Origin: Gnetum montanum
Taxonomy: Eukaryota; Streptophyta; Gnetopsida; Gnetales; Gnetaceae
Direction: 5' to 3'
Assembly (NCBI GenBank): GCA_015680685.1
Contig: MNCI01007854.1
Location: 62,001-126,000, forward strand
Length of the DNA: 64,000 bases
Shown: positions 21,640-32,851 of the stretch, piece by piece
Position numbering within the stretch: the first letter of the stretch is position 1
How the letters are laid out: every line of letters begins with the position of its first letter
Made by a program: the position numbers and the translations under genes
The notes under the pieces: model-generated
Databases searched by the model: none
Told to the model about the DNA's origin: nothing
What the model saw: only the letters and a program-made list of their open reading frames with translations

Positions 21640-23090
21640 GATGAAGACTGGAGTATGCTAATGCAAACAAGAATCTCATACACTCATAATAATCCCTACT
21701 ATCCTATTTCACCTTCATGTTTTACCAAGATGGTCAGTTAAAGTGGAGAGACCTACAAGGCAACATCATTCTGCCTCTAAAGCGTTAAGCACCTACAATG
21801 CTTAAAACAACTTTAAGGGGGATGAATTTGAGCCATGTGCAAGAAGGGTACCATGTGACCAAATGCAAGATAAGACCCTAATAACCCACAGAGGCACAAG
21901 TGCAAAGAGATGCTGCTATGGAGACCAAACATATGCATAATAAGGGAAAATATATCAACTCTCCTATTGTCCTGGAAGAACTCAATGGTGATGCATTTAT
22001 AGCAGAGAAACTCCATCAAGAGTATGAAGTCCATTCTCAAATGCCTGTTATCCATTTAGAAGAACCTATCAAGATGCAACTACTTTTTGCCCTAGCAGAG
22101 TCACCCAGAAGAGAAGTAATAGACTCTAAGTACAAGTAGGACTTAAGGCCAAGAGCCTTTGTTGGAACACAAAGGGAAGAATACTAGAGTCATAGAAGGA
22201 GGGGACTAGTTGGCATCATTCTCCTACTACTTCATCTTCATCCTCACAATCATTAATGGACTCTAACCTAAGGGAACATAGGTATAGAGATCATGACAAG
22301 GAGAGATGTCAGACTCATGATAGACATGACAATTGCCCAAGACATTTTGATGAAGAAGATGAAGAACATGAGCTAAGAAGAAATAGGGATAGACATGCGA
22401 AAAGCGAGAGGTATGAACATCAAAGGGGGCACCACTACAATAGAGCATATGAATCCTATGAACATGAAGAACCCTAGATGGCAACTCACAACATGATAAA
22501 TATAAGAGAAGTTGTTTACATCCCAACCAAGCACATAAGGGACAACTTTTTTAACGGCTAAACATGAACAACAAGCCTAGATTTGAGGGTGGATACAATG
22601 TAGATCCACAACATCACCTTCAAGCATTCCATGATGCTTGTGCCCTATAGAACATAGAAAGTGATTGGTAGAAACTTAAGTTATTCTCTCGAACACTTGT
22701 CAAAGAGGTTGAAAGTTGGTATAGATCATTTGAACTAGAATCAATTAAAAGATGGAGCACCATGCTTGAACTTTTTAATGACAAATATCAAACCTACTTC
22801 TGGGTGTTCAATCTTAGGAAAGAAATCTAAGGATGAAAGCAAGGAACCCATGAATCCCTTGATGTGGCAATGGATAGGTACTATTCACTTTTTAGTTGCG
22901 TAGGCCATGTATTTTTCCAAAGGGAGCAACTAAGGCACATTGTTGATGGGCTATAAAACAAAACCAAGGAAACCCTTAAGGTTTATGCCTAAGGGATATT
23001 GTTTGAAATGATTGTCCATCGCATCTAGAGACTCATTGATCAAGTGGCAAAGGAAGAGGGTGAACTAAAGAAGAGGAACACATTCCTTAC
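21640..23090 (+). pseudogene. Element F gag, broken and cut off
   Basis: Remains of the gag N-terminal block near 21740-21780 (W-RDLQGNI type), an Arg/His/Glu-rich linker at 22256-22477, then the gag core from about 22560. The core shows PRFEGGYN, HLQAFHDACAL, LFSRTLVKE, RWSTMLELFNDKYQTYF and ends QVAKEEGELKKR near 23088. Sister copies continue there with another 250 residues, so F gag is cut exactly where minus-strand fragment G begins. Several in-frame stops are present. Confidence 0.75.
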
Positions 23091-23139
23091 AAAATATTGG
23101 GAAGGTATGGGATTATTGACTAACTTTGAGTGCCACAAT

Positions 23140-23533
23140 GGTGTGTACAAAAATGATATGGTTACATGAAAAAACAAAAATAAAATTTAAGGTGGCTCAA
23201 TGTAGTTTGTATTTCAAGCAATGGTGGCTCTTTTATTAGCTTCTTCCCTTTGTTGTTAGGCTTCTGGAATTGATATAAGTTTAGGAGTGCCTGAAGTTTT
23301 TCTTATTATATCCTTGTCTTATTTTTCATTTGCTTCCTCTACTAAGTATGACACAGACTCTCTCAATTTTAACTCTTGCATCAGCCTATTTATTTCACCA
23401 GAATTGGTACATTTCTTTTAAGTACCATTCATCACTATTGGTTAGTGTGGGCCATAATGGAGACACTTGGAGTTGCATCTTTATAGCTTCCATGTTGTGA
23501 AGGTCCTCCTTTTGGTGATCTCTTTGGGGCCAT
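23140..23533 (-). pseudogene. G copy of ORF2, internally deleted
   Basis: The minus-strand ATG at 23533 opens MAPKRSPKGGPS, matching the F start MASKRIPEGEPL. Within about 250 bp the sequence has jumped to the C-terminal end (KLQALLNLYQFQKPNNKGKK; F has EKLQALVNMY, a stop, then FKKLNNKRK). Most of the globular and coiled-coil parts are deleted. The base before the ATG is CAA where F has TAG, so the acceptor-like AG is lost. Confidence 0.6.
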
Positions 23534-24860
23534 TTGCAATAAACAAGGGTTTGAAATTATTAGTGTGTTCTTATCAATTCTTAGTACTTTTCTACCTTGC
23601 TTATACCCTTGGTTAGATCAAGTTCCTATCATATTATGATTACAAAGTTAGAAAAATTTGCAAAAAAGGAACCCCTTAAGTGTTATATATTTTAGTTAAT
23701 TATGACCTTCTACTATTTTCCTTGCTTATTATGGCCTAAAATTGTTGATATGATCTATTAAAAGTATTATCTGAATCTTTCTAGTCTTAGTTTGATTGAT
23801 TAACTTTAATATTCTTATTATTTCTTTGTACTTACCCTTTATAGTATCTTTCAACATTAAGAATTTTTTGCTCAAAATTTCAAATTCTCTCTAATATCGC
23901 ACAATGCACCCCCCATGACTAAGTTAAGCACTTTGGAATCAACAAGATTGAAGAATTTTGGAAATCAAAGCTACAAGGATGAAGTTATGGCCTTTGGAAG
24001 CTAGTGTGCAAGAGGATGGAGGAAAAACTACAAAAACTTCTCTTGCTATAAATGAGAAAATTGAAAAATTTTACCAAATCCCATGCATATATATGCTATT
24101 TTTATATGTGCAATAAAATAGATCAGATATCATAGATAAGACATTGTAACTATGATGTCACCATTAAAAAGTTCAAATTTTTCATTGATTTTTTTTAATA
24201 AAACTGAGTCAAATGGAATATTTGAAAGATGTAAATCTTATCTAGAGGGTCATGGCCATTAATGATGCATAGCTTTTGAAAATTTGATGTTCAAAGTCCC
24301 TGAAGAAGAAATCTTGGACAGTGAAATTTTATTGTATGGACAAGAGATGGGTAATGAATTTATTAGAGATTAAGGGAAGTATTTATTAGATTTTGGATGA
24401 TCTTGGAAGGCACAAGATCATGTGGAATTGTTTAGCAAGTATAAAATACAATAGTTATAAAATTGGGTCCTTCCCAAAGCAGGTTCCAACCCTTAATGAC
24501 TTTATATAACCATGCCTAAAAGTGTCATTAGGTACTCAAGAAGTTGAATGTAACGAATACTTGTTTAGAAAAACACATATGTTAATACCACCAAATTGAG
24601 AAAATAACTCTATGTTACACAAAACCATAGGTTGTGACTATTTAAACAATGAGATGAGATGGACTAAGAAGGAATTGTAGAAATTAGGATGTGAGGTGTC
24701 TTACCATAGGCACAATGAATTCTTGTGTTTTATTAATGGTTAAAGTAATTACTAGCCTTTCTGTCCAAGATTCAAACCAATTCCAGATCACATTTTAGTG
24801 ACATCACATCGTTTGATCTCTTAGAGTTACAATTGTAAGACTCTCAATGTTACAATGAGT

Positions 24861-24865
24861 ATAGT
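24861..24865. repeat. Left target-site duplication of element D (ATAGT)
   Basis: ATAGT before 24866; ATTGT after 47185. Four of five bases agree, as expected for an old insertion. Confidence 0.6.
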
Positions 24866-25766
24866 TGATGAGCAGCAAGGTACCCCTACATCCAACCATA
24901 CAAATCACAAGCATTCACATGTGATTTGGTTGAATTCCATGAACGTTATCGTTTCTAGTGCACTAGCCCTTTAGGAAGTGAATCTAACCTTAAAGTTAAT
25001 TGTTGTTCTCCCAATTACACTTGTGACGTTCGTTGGTATGGTTAAGTGTAATTGAGGCATCCTGTTTTTATCATTTTGTATTTTATATTGCAGGTGCTCA
25101 AAATATAGATAAAATGGAATTTAATTAATTAATCTAAATTGCTAATTAACTATTCGTTTAACTAATCCTATCATAAGTATCCATTCCTACTTTTTGTACA
25201 TGTCCTGAACCCACATATCCATTGTTGGGTGACCAAACACTATGCTATTGGGCATACCAAGCAATAACGTTGCTAGGATTACCAAGTGAATACATGTTAT
25301 GCTCAAAATAGTTGTACTTATGTATTTAATTTATTTGCCTTAATAATCTCATTAACTCAATTGTTGGAAAATAATTGCGTAATAATTGAGAATAATTAAC
25401 AACTAAGTGAAAACATTGAATGCATAAATAAAAGAGTTAATCTATCCAAAGTGCTACAAGGTTTATCAGAAAGCTTGTCTTTATTGCCACACATACTGTC
25501 GTGCTCAGCTACAACAATGCTTGAATAAAGATTCGTACACTCAATGACTCCTGCTATGGGCACTCAGGGAAACAATTCTAACTTTCAAATGGAAAAAATG
25601 CAAAAGCTTCGCTACTACTAAACTCTAGACTCTCCATAAATGCAATTGGTAGGCATGTATTTATAGGCGATAGATAGACACTATGTTGATGAGACAAGGC
25701 CTTGTATACATGATCGACTACGTTAATGAGGCCTCATCAATGCAACCAACTAATGATGACTCATCA
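24866..25766 (-). repeat. 3' LTR of element D
   Basis: Begins TGATGAGCAGCAAGG on the + strand and ends CTCATCA. The reverse complement of TACTCCCACGACC (25767-25779) is the PPT, so internal sequence lies to the right. No primer site is found on its left. Confidence 0.8.
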
Positions 25767-25779
25767 TACTCCCACGACC
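25767..25779 (-). promoter_or_regulatory. Terminal polypurine tract of element D
   Basis: Minus strand GGTCGTGGGAGTA directly before the LTR start TGATGAG. Confidence 0.7.
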
Positions 25780-26191
25780 AAATGAAAACTCATCCTTAAG
25801 TTCTTTTACAAAATTGGGAAGGTATGGAATTATTGATTAACTTTTCTTTCAACAAAACAAACTTGACTAACTTGATAAAAAAATGGAGTGCCTGAGTGTA
25901 CAGATCAACACATTACAAAAATGGTGATGTTTAGGACACAAAATTGAGCACCATGACACAACTCATCAAAAATTGGACAACATGTTCCTTGATGATGTAA
26001 AGCTTGCTGGAGAAGATTAAGCGATTCCAAGTCATGGTGGTTCTTGAGGCTCTGAGGGACCTTCACCAGCTTTACACACTGGCAGTGGTTGAGGCTTTGG
26101 TTGTCCTACCACTATTACAACCTTAAGTGGGAGGCAGAAAGAATCCAACAGTGCTTTCATTCTCTTCCTTACTCCTGGGATCATGCACCAT
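25780..26191 (-). other. End of D: 3' UTR and remnant of the ORF2 C-terminus
   Basis: The stretch parallels E2 59545-59965 by eye, including the sequence around GGAAGGTATGRRATTATTGA and the GTGGTTGAGGCTTTGGTT region. E2 there carries the end of its coiled-coil ORF. So D once had ORF2 too. B begins at 26192. Confidence 0.55.
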
Positions 26192-27021
26192 TGATGGGAC
26201 ACAATATCACATTGGCCGCGATATTGTGTATGCGATATCGCGGTTCTCGCGATATCGCATCCCCCATGATATTGCGTACGCGATATCGCGGTGCGCCATC
26301 ATATCTATAAATAAGAGGCAACTCTCCCTTGTTTTCCATCCTAGGCTTAGACTGTAGTGAAACTTTAGTAGTTTGATCCCTCCAGAGATAGAATATTTTC
26401 CATGTGCCCATAGTAGGAACTCCAAAGTGAATGGATCTTTATTCGAGCCGACGTTGTACCTAAACACATGTTTGTGTACGACAATAAAGAAGAACTTCTT
26501 GGATAAACCTTGCAGTGCATGGAATAGGCTAATTAGGATTTTATTTATTGTTATGTACTATTTGTTATTTAAATGCTTTATTAGTTATTAAATCTCTCTC
26601 AACTCTTCTCTCCTAGTTAAGTGTCTCAGTATGACCGCTTCGAGCACGTGCGTTACGTGTGGTGATCCCAGCAACAATTAGCGTTTGGTAACCACGGTTG
26701 CATTGGTTCAGGGTGTGAACGGTAAGTGGGAAAGAATGTTGATGCTAGGTTAATTCAGACTTAGTTAGTTAGAGTAGTAATTAGTCTCTTCAGCCCTTTA
26801 CCTTTCAGCATAGGAGATAAAACCGAAAAGCTATAAAAATCATATACCTTGGACTTACTTAACCATACACCGTGACAAATACAAGTTTGGGAAGACAACG
26901 AATAATTAACCTTAAGTGTTTCATGAGGCATGTAGGCACTTAGTTTGCGGAGTTCGATCAGATCGCATGTGTTATGCTCGTATTTGTATGGTTGAGTGTA
27001 GGGGTACCTCGCCACTCATCA
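26192..27021 (+). repeat. 5' LTR of element B
   Basis: TGATGGGACAC...CTCATCA, 830 bp. TATA box TATAAATAAG at 26306. Upstream, 26200-26300 holds five near or full copies of GCGATATCGC. The end GGTACCTCGCCACTCATCA is shared with A and C. Confidence 0.85.
26203..26296 (+). promoter_or_regulatory. Cluster of CGATATCG palindromes in the B U3
   Basis: Copies or near-copies at about 26203 (CAATATCAC), 26218, 26234, 26249, 26268 and 26282, spaced 12-19 bp, ending about 15 bp before the TATA box. Equivalent clusters occur in A (8490-8599) and C (35121-35182, 41408-41470). Confidence 0.65.
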
Positions 27022-27022
27022 T

Positions 27023-27040
27023 TGGCATCGTTGCCGGGGA
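27023..27040 (+). promoter_or_regulatory. Primer binding site of element B
   Basis: TGGCATCGTTGCCGGGGA, one base after the LTR; one or two changes from the tRNA-Asp complement. Confidence 0.85.
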
Positions 27041-27161
27041 CTAAGTATTTGTGCGCTAAGTAGAACATAAGAGATCATTCACATCATTGGGAGCTTAAAT
27101 GAACCTTAGGGTTAATTAAACAAAAAAATTATGATGGTTAACAGCACATCGATAAATAACA

Positions 27162-30100
27162 ATGTCTTCTTCTAACAAGAGCAATACACCACCTAGGGAT
27201 CATACAAAAAAAAATCGGCAATCCAAAACACATAACCAAAATCCACTAGTTCCTCAGCAATACCGAGTGGTATATACTCATCCCAATGATTACATACTAG
27301 ATTTTACCTTTATCCTCCATCAGGATGAACAACTGCGATGGAGAGACTTGCAAGGTAACATCGTGTTACCCTCAGATCGTGCAGTCCCCAACATGCTCCT
27401 CCGTGCTTTGGCACAGATCGGCATGACTCAGCTCTACGTTGAATATGTTGTAGGTGATTTTGACATAAGGGATTATCATCCCACGGATTTACAACGTATG
27501 AGGGACTCAAGGCAGGAGAGCCAACATACACTGTTGAAGGGCAAAGAGGTCTCGCACGTCCGAAGTGAAATCGGAGATGGTGAACCACTTATAACGAGTT
27601 CTCTATCGAATGATGTTCCCCCTCTTGACAATAGTGAGGAGGTGGGGTATTAGAACCTATGCTCCACAATACAAAACCCTGGTTTTGATCCCCATGAACA
27701 CCAACTATGCACTGAGGGAACAACAACACTTGATGGGCACTCAGATCGTCATACAAATTGGGGTCGAAGCCACAGAATAGAAGGTAGGAAACATTGTCAT
27801 GGCAATGGTTCTCCTTCTTCTTTCCCTTCTTCACATCATTCACCCTCTCCTTCCACCTCTGGGTGCAGTCATAGAGAGCATAACGGTGAGGATAGAGGTA
27901 GGAAAAATGAGAGACCTCAACGAGAGAGTCAAGATCGAGGACAAGGGCATGAACGAAGGGAAAGTAGGGAACAACGTAGACACCATAGACGTCATGAAAG
28001 AGATGATCATGACAAGCCCCTACTTGCAACCCAAAGTATGCTTGATATAACGGAGGCAATGAGAATACCAACAAGGCATCAAAGAGATAGCTGGATCAAG
28101 AACTTAGATATGAACAACATCCCACGCTTCGAAGGGGGATACAACGTGGATCCACAAAATCATTTATAGGCATTTCATGATGCTTGCGCCTTGTAAAACA
28201 TAGAGAACGAGTGGCAGAAACTAAAGTTATTTCCCAGGACACTCATCAAGGAAGCAGAGAGTTGGTACTGATCCTTAGAACCAGAAACCATTAGGAGGTG
28301 GAACATGATGTTAGAACTCTCCAATGATAAATATCAAACATACTACAGAGTGTCTAATTTATGTAAGAAGATCCAAGGATGGAAGCAAGGTACTCATGAA
28401 CCCTTGGATGCTACCATGGGCTGCTACTACGCATTGTTACATCGTTGCTTGGACCATGGTTACGCACAACGGGATCAACTTCGCCATCTTGTAGATGGGC
28501 TAAGGTATGAAACTAGGAGAACCCTTGGGACTTATGCCCAAGGAAGACTATTAGAACTTAGATCCCATGAGATTCATCAATTGTTGGAGCAAGTAGCCAA
28601 AGAAGAAGGGGAGCTACGAAAAAGGGAAAGTGTGGAAGAATACAACTGTGATCCCTCTCTTCGAAAGAAGGGAGTGAGATTTTGCGATGAAGAGGATGAG
28701 TCACCACTCGAAGAGTTGGTGAACAAGAAAACCTTTCTACTTAAGAAGTTAACAATGGAGGTGGCAGCTAAGGTAGATAAGATACATGACTCCTTGGGTA
28801 GCAGACTTGAACTTGTCCTAAAAATCATAGAGGAGTCTAAGGAGAAACGAAGTAGTGACAAGAACAAGACAAAGTGAAGAGATTCAGGCCCTGCACGTGA
28901 CAAGGGTAAGGGGAAAATAACTATCTCTAATGAGGTTGTGGATTTGGACACAGACAATAATGGTGGATGTGAGATCTGCCACTATGACCATCCTCAAGGA
29001 TGTTGTCCAATCATCTCACATCTACAAGAGTCTGGGGTGTATGCACTCAACCTGAGACTTAATAGACGGCAGACACCCCGGAGGTTACCTTATCCCCAAG
29101 GTAACCCAAGACAGTTCCACCAACCGTTAACATATTATCCAAGTGGAACTACACCACAACCCATTGGGCAACATCAGCAGTGGCAATACCCATAGTCATG
29201 GGGGATGCCACCACTGAAACAACAGTACCCTTACCGGTAGCCAGACCTGTATGGATACTACATGCAGCAGCTGATTTCTCCAAGTGACTCCATGGATCAC
29301 ACAACTCCCCAACATTACTACCAAGTTTGGGAGTACTTTAGAAGGACTCCTTCTCCTCTAGGAGATGCTCCATACACATACCATCCTCCTAATCCATCTG
29401 CACCTCTTCCACCGGTAGTTCCCATAACACCTCCTACTCCAACAATGCAAGGGGAACTCCCCACTCAACCACAACCACGAAATGCTATGAGAGCCGTAAA
29501 CATTCAACTCGTTACTGGTTCTGATAACTATAAAAAGAGAAGACCTTTCTTAACAAAAGCTAAACAAGCTCTCACAACAACAAGTGGTTGAGTCTGTGAT
29601 CACTCCTCCAACATACAAGGCTTCAGAGCTCCCTTCAAACCAAAATCAAAGCTTCATGCATACGGTTATGTTAACGCATATCGTAACTGACTGGATCAAG
29701 GTAGGCCACCTTCCTAGGAAACTCTCTGACCCTGGAAGTCCCTTAATTTATCTACAAATTGCCGAGAATGAACCACATAAGGCTCTTCTTGACTCAAGTT
29801 CTGGAGTCAACTTAATTTCATGAGAAATGTATCAAGCCTGGAACCTGCCCCAACTTAAGAAGAGCAATATCCAACTAGAGCTGGTAGACCAGTCCATCAC
29901 CATTCCCTTGGGATTGATGGAGGACATTGTTATCACTGTGTGTGGTTGGTCATACCCAGCCGATTTCCTAGTGATAGAAGTTAACAACAACGAAGGAGAC
30001 TTCCCAATTATAATGGGAAGGCCATGGCTGAGTACAATAGATGTGTACCTAAGGTGTGTCCTTGAATATATCTAAGGTAAATATTTATGGAAAGATCGAG

Positions 30101-30300
30101 AAGAAGAAAGTTCCATGCATCACATGCAATGATTCATCAGGTGATGACATGGAGGAACGCACAACATCTCCTCCATGCAACAGGTGTGCCCTTGAAAATG
30201 TAAGACAAAGATGCTTGTATGTAGTAACCACAAAACCAGTAGTAGACACCCCGTGGTTGACAGTTAGTCAAAAGAGCAACCAAAAAACATGCATGGAATG
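27162..30300 (+). pseudogene. Element B gag-protease, broken
   Basis: The ATG at 27162 opens MSSSNKSNTPPRDHT, a basic N-terminus, then FTFILHQDEQLRWRDLQGNI and a stop at 27653. The core resumes in the same frame at 28305 with LELSNDKYQTYYRVSNL and runs to 28877. A Pro/Gln/Tyr-rich segment with a CEICHYDHPQGCC Cys/His cluster (about 28970-29010) follows; its spacing does not fit a standard CCHC knuckle. After a shift near 29580 comes protease: DPGSPLIYLQ, ALLDSSSGVNLIS (DSS, not DSG), a stop, VCGWSYPADFLVIEVNNNEG, DFPIIMGRPWLSTID. Linker sequence ends near 30300 with no pol. Stops, one or two shifts and the altered active site make it inactive. Confidence 0.85.
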
Positions 30301-30460
30301 AACTAGGGAGATAACCCATGCCAACAACAAAGCATAGATACCTTGGAATATGAGCATTGCCAACTTCCACCCCTTAATCTAAGAACATCAATTGGGAGAA
30401 GTTGGCACTTCTATGAAATTCAAAAAAACGCTCATTGTTTCAAATCTCTTCCTTGCAATT

Positions 30461-30480
30461 CAGTCATGGGGGAGATGGCC
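30461..30480 (+). promoter_or_regulatory. Internal polypurine motif of element B
   Basis: CAGTCATGGGGGAGATGGCC at the end of the gag-protease region; conserved in A, C and D. Confidence 0.55.
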
Positions 30481-30518
30481 ACCTATGCTGATTATTGGAG
30501 GGCCTCAGTTCTTTTTAG

Positions 30519-30665
30519 TTTTTGTTTTACACGTTTTTGTTTTACACATTTTTGTTTTACATCTTTTTGTTTTACACATTTTTGTTTTACATATTTTTGT
30601 TTTACACATTTTTTTCTTACACGTTTTTTTTACACATTTTTCTCTTACACATTTTTTTTTACAAA
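30519..30665 (+). repeat. GTTTTACAYRTTTTT tandem repeat in element B
   Basis: At least six units of about 15-17 bp, T-rich, about 40 bp after the internal polypurine motif. A and C have shorter versions at the same place. Long open frames here on either strand are by-products of the repeat. Confidence 0.8.
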
Positions 30666-30669
30666 TTCC

Positions 30670-32449
30670 TTTAACTTTTCTTGTTTTTTTTACAACATCA
30701 TTATACTTTTTCATTTTGTGTGTGTGTTATCCACCTTGTAAGTTTGTCACCTAATAAGTGTTCTTCATGATGGTCTGAACTATTTTCATATTGATTGCTA
30801 ATATTTGATTTTTACCTTTAAGTCATGATGTTGATACTAAGGTATGCTTCTTTGATATAGCAGGCAATGAGTTCACTTCATCCATCCATCCACTAGTTTC
30901 TATGGTCTCTCTCGGCTTGGAAATGTACAGTCCTTTTGTAATAAGAACATTAACGAATCGGTGATTGGGCATTTCTCAAACTAAGGAAGGGCTCAAGGAT
31001 TGCAAAGGGTGTGACTTCAAGGGAACTTGACGCATTTGTGTTGGCCATTCTCTTGGGTGCTTGGATGTTTTCTTCTTGATTTTTCTTGCCGCTTCGACAT
31101 CACCCAATCATTGGGAAGCTGAGAAAATAAGAATAACAAAGTCTTTGCATGGTGTGGTTCTCACACATAAACACATAAAAGATTTAAAAAAAAACAACAA
31201 AAAAGTGAGAATTCAAAGCACACCCCTTAGATGAAATAATCATTTGGGCTACAAGCACTGGTTATGGAACTAAAAATGTTCCCTCTAACTAAGGCCCTTC
31301 TCGCTTCCCATTCTCTCCTTCTTTGTTTCGTTGGAATGGTGGTGGCTCTTGGGAGAGGCATTCTTGTTACTTCAAGAGGATAGATTACCTGAATGCATTG
31401 ATGTGAAGTCACTGGATGTGGTTGGTTTGAGGCCAGATTTGGAATGAGATTTGCTAAGTCACATTAATCATGAACTACACAAGGGGTTGTACACCACCTT
31501 ATTCTTGAGATTCCATTCCATTCTCTTCTCTCCATCCTTCTCTCCATTGTTCACCTCATTGTTGGTTGTATCATTAGTGTATATCTGTAGATGCATTATT
31601 TTCTTTTTGGTAAATTCTTGCGGTTAAGACTTTAACTCTTGTTCCAAATGACATTCCCAGAGCCTACGGACTCTTTGAATGTGGGTTTGTCAGGGCATTA
31701 AGGGCATGAGCCTACTTTGGGGAGGACCCACTGACATTCCTATTTGGTGCATCAATTAAATTCTTTTCCCTAACATTTTTGCAATCCATTTTTATTTTGT
31801 TCATTTCCATCTTGACATCCATATCATCAACGTTACAATTATCTCTTTTTCTCCATCTTTCTTGTTCCTTTTCTTTCTCCATTCTATTGCTATCGAAGGT
31901 TCGTGATTAGTCATGGGGGTACGAGGCCTAATTTTTTCTATTTTCTCCTAACCCCTACACCTTTAGTAGTCATAAATATTATATCTCTACACCTACAATC
32001 AGCCATACCACAACTCAGACAATGGACTTACACCGACGCAAGGTATCAATTGCATGGAAATTCATCTACCCTTACTAATATATGATTATGTTGTGTGTGC
32101 AGATGGCAATCATACAACAACATATTGGACCTGGAGAGAACACTTGGAATGGAGCGGTGTTGAAGCATCTATGCAAGGAGCAAGATCAATGGCGCACTTA
32201 CGGATGGACAATGAAAGGCGTAATCTTGGCATTGGCAACAGCAAAACTTCTCTTTCTCTCTCTTTCTCAAGCTACCAAATAAGGCCTGATGTCAATGTAA
32301 TAAGGTGTTGACTTTTGTTGTCATGAACACCAGTTTTTTTGTCTTGTAATGATGATCCGTTCACATGTCATCCCATTAGTTCCATTTTGAGTCAATAATC
32401 CCATACCTTCCCAATATTTTATAAGGAACTCGAGGACGAGTTTTCATTT
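30670..32449 (+). other. 3' spacer of element B
   Basis: No gene recognised. Another TCATGGGGGT motif is at 31911. At 32101 TTGTGTGTGCAG precedes an ATG (32103) opening a 59-codon frame; this is the position where F and E2 start ORF2, but C has a stop four codons in, so coding is doubtful. The spacer matches C 39600-41390. Confidence 0.6.
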
Positions 32450-32484
32450 AGTCATGGGGGTATGATGGGACATGATATCACATG
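32450..32484 (+). repeat. PPT and 22-bp stub of the 3' LTR of element B
   Basis: AGTCATGGGGGTA then TGATGGGACATGATATCACA; sequence after 32484 is unrelated to the 5' LTR. Confidence 0.75.
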
Positions 32485-32829
32485 AAAAATAAACCATGTT
32501 AAAGTCATAAAACATTAGAATTTAAAAATAGAAACTAAACATTGACAATCACACATTAAGCATAAACCATCATTAGTAAACAACAACAATAGCATTGTGT
32601 CTTGCGATAATAAAGCAATTTTATTAACAAAAATGAGAAAATACCACACTTAATCAAAAAAACACAAAAAAAATAAAGTAAAAAATATAAGTGTAAAATA
32701 ATCAAGAAAATTTAAATGTACTAAAAATGGTATAAAATTAGGAAAATTTGAAAATAAAAAATTTGTAAAATCAAAAATGTAAAAAACAAAAATGAGTAGA
32801 AAAACTGAGAGGTCATGGTAATGGTTAGC
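32485..32829 (-). other. AT-rich D sequence after integrase
   Basis: No gene. The minus strand carries AT-rich repeats like those after the internal polypurine motif of A (GTAAAACAAAAA). Confidence 0.5.
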
Positions 32830-32851
32830 ATGGATGGCCATCTCCCCCATG
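32830..32851 (-). promoter_or_regulatory. Internal polypurine motif of element D
   Basis: Minus strand CAATCATGGGGGAGATGGCC, directly behind the integrase end. Confidence 0.55.

Larger units (their letters stand above)
26192..32484 (+). mobile_element. Element B: pol-less Athila-like element inside D
   Basis: 5' LTR 26192-27021, primer site, gag, protease, internal polypurine motif 30461, AT-rich repeats, 2-kb spacer, PPT 32450-32462 and the first 22 bp of the 3' LTR (TGATGGGACATGATATCACA). The match to the 5' LTR then stops. No reverse transcriptase or integrase. The left flank is ACCAT; the right one is lost with the 3' LTR. Confidence 0.8.

Noticed and set aside
26181-26467. Overlapping open frames of 76 and 86 codons at the start of the B LTR
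   Set aside because: They run through the self-complementary CGATATCG array, which opens frames on both strands; no conservation in the C LTR.
28970-29012. CEICHYDHPQGCC as a nucleocapsid zinc knuckle
   Set aside because: Spacing is not C-X2-C-X4-H-X4-C. It is conserved among copies and may bind metal, but I cannot call it a CCHC knuckle.
29191-29214. Gag copy of TCATGGGGG as a proven second PPT
   Set aside because: It is coding (QSWGMPP) and could be conserved for protein reasons; listed only as part of the pattern.
30505-30714. 69-codon Lys/Cys/Thr-rich open frame on the minus strand, and 120-132-codon frames on the + strand
   Set aside because: They are translations of the GTTTTACA tandem repeat; composition simply repeats.
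32103-32282. 59-codon frame after TGTGTGCAG in the B spacer
   Set aside because: The matching ATG in C is closed after four codons and the frames differ, so coding is not supported; kept only as a comment on the ORF2 start position.
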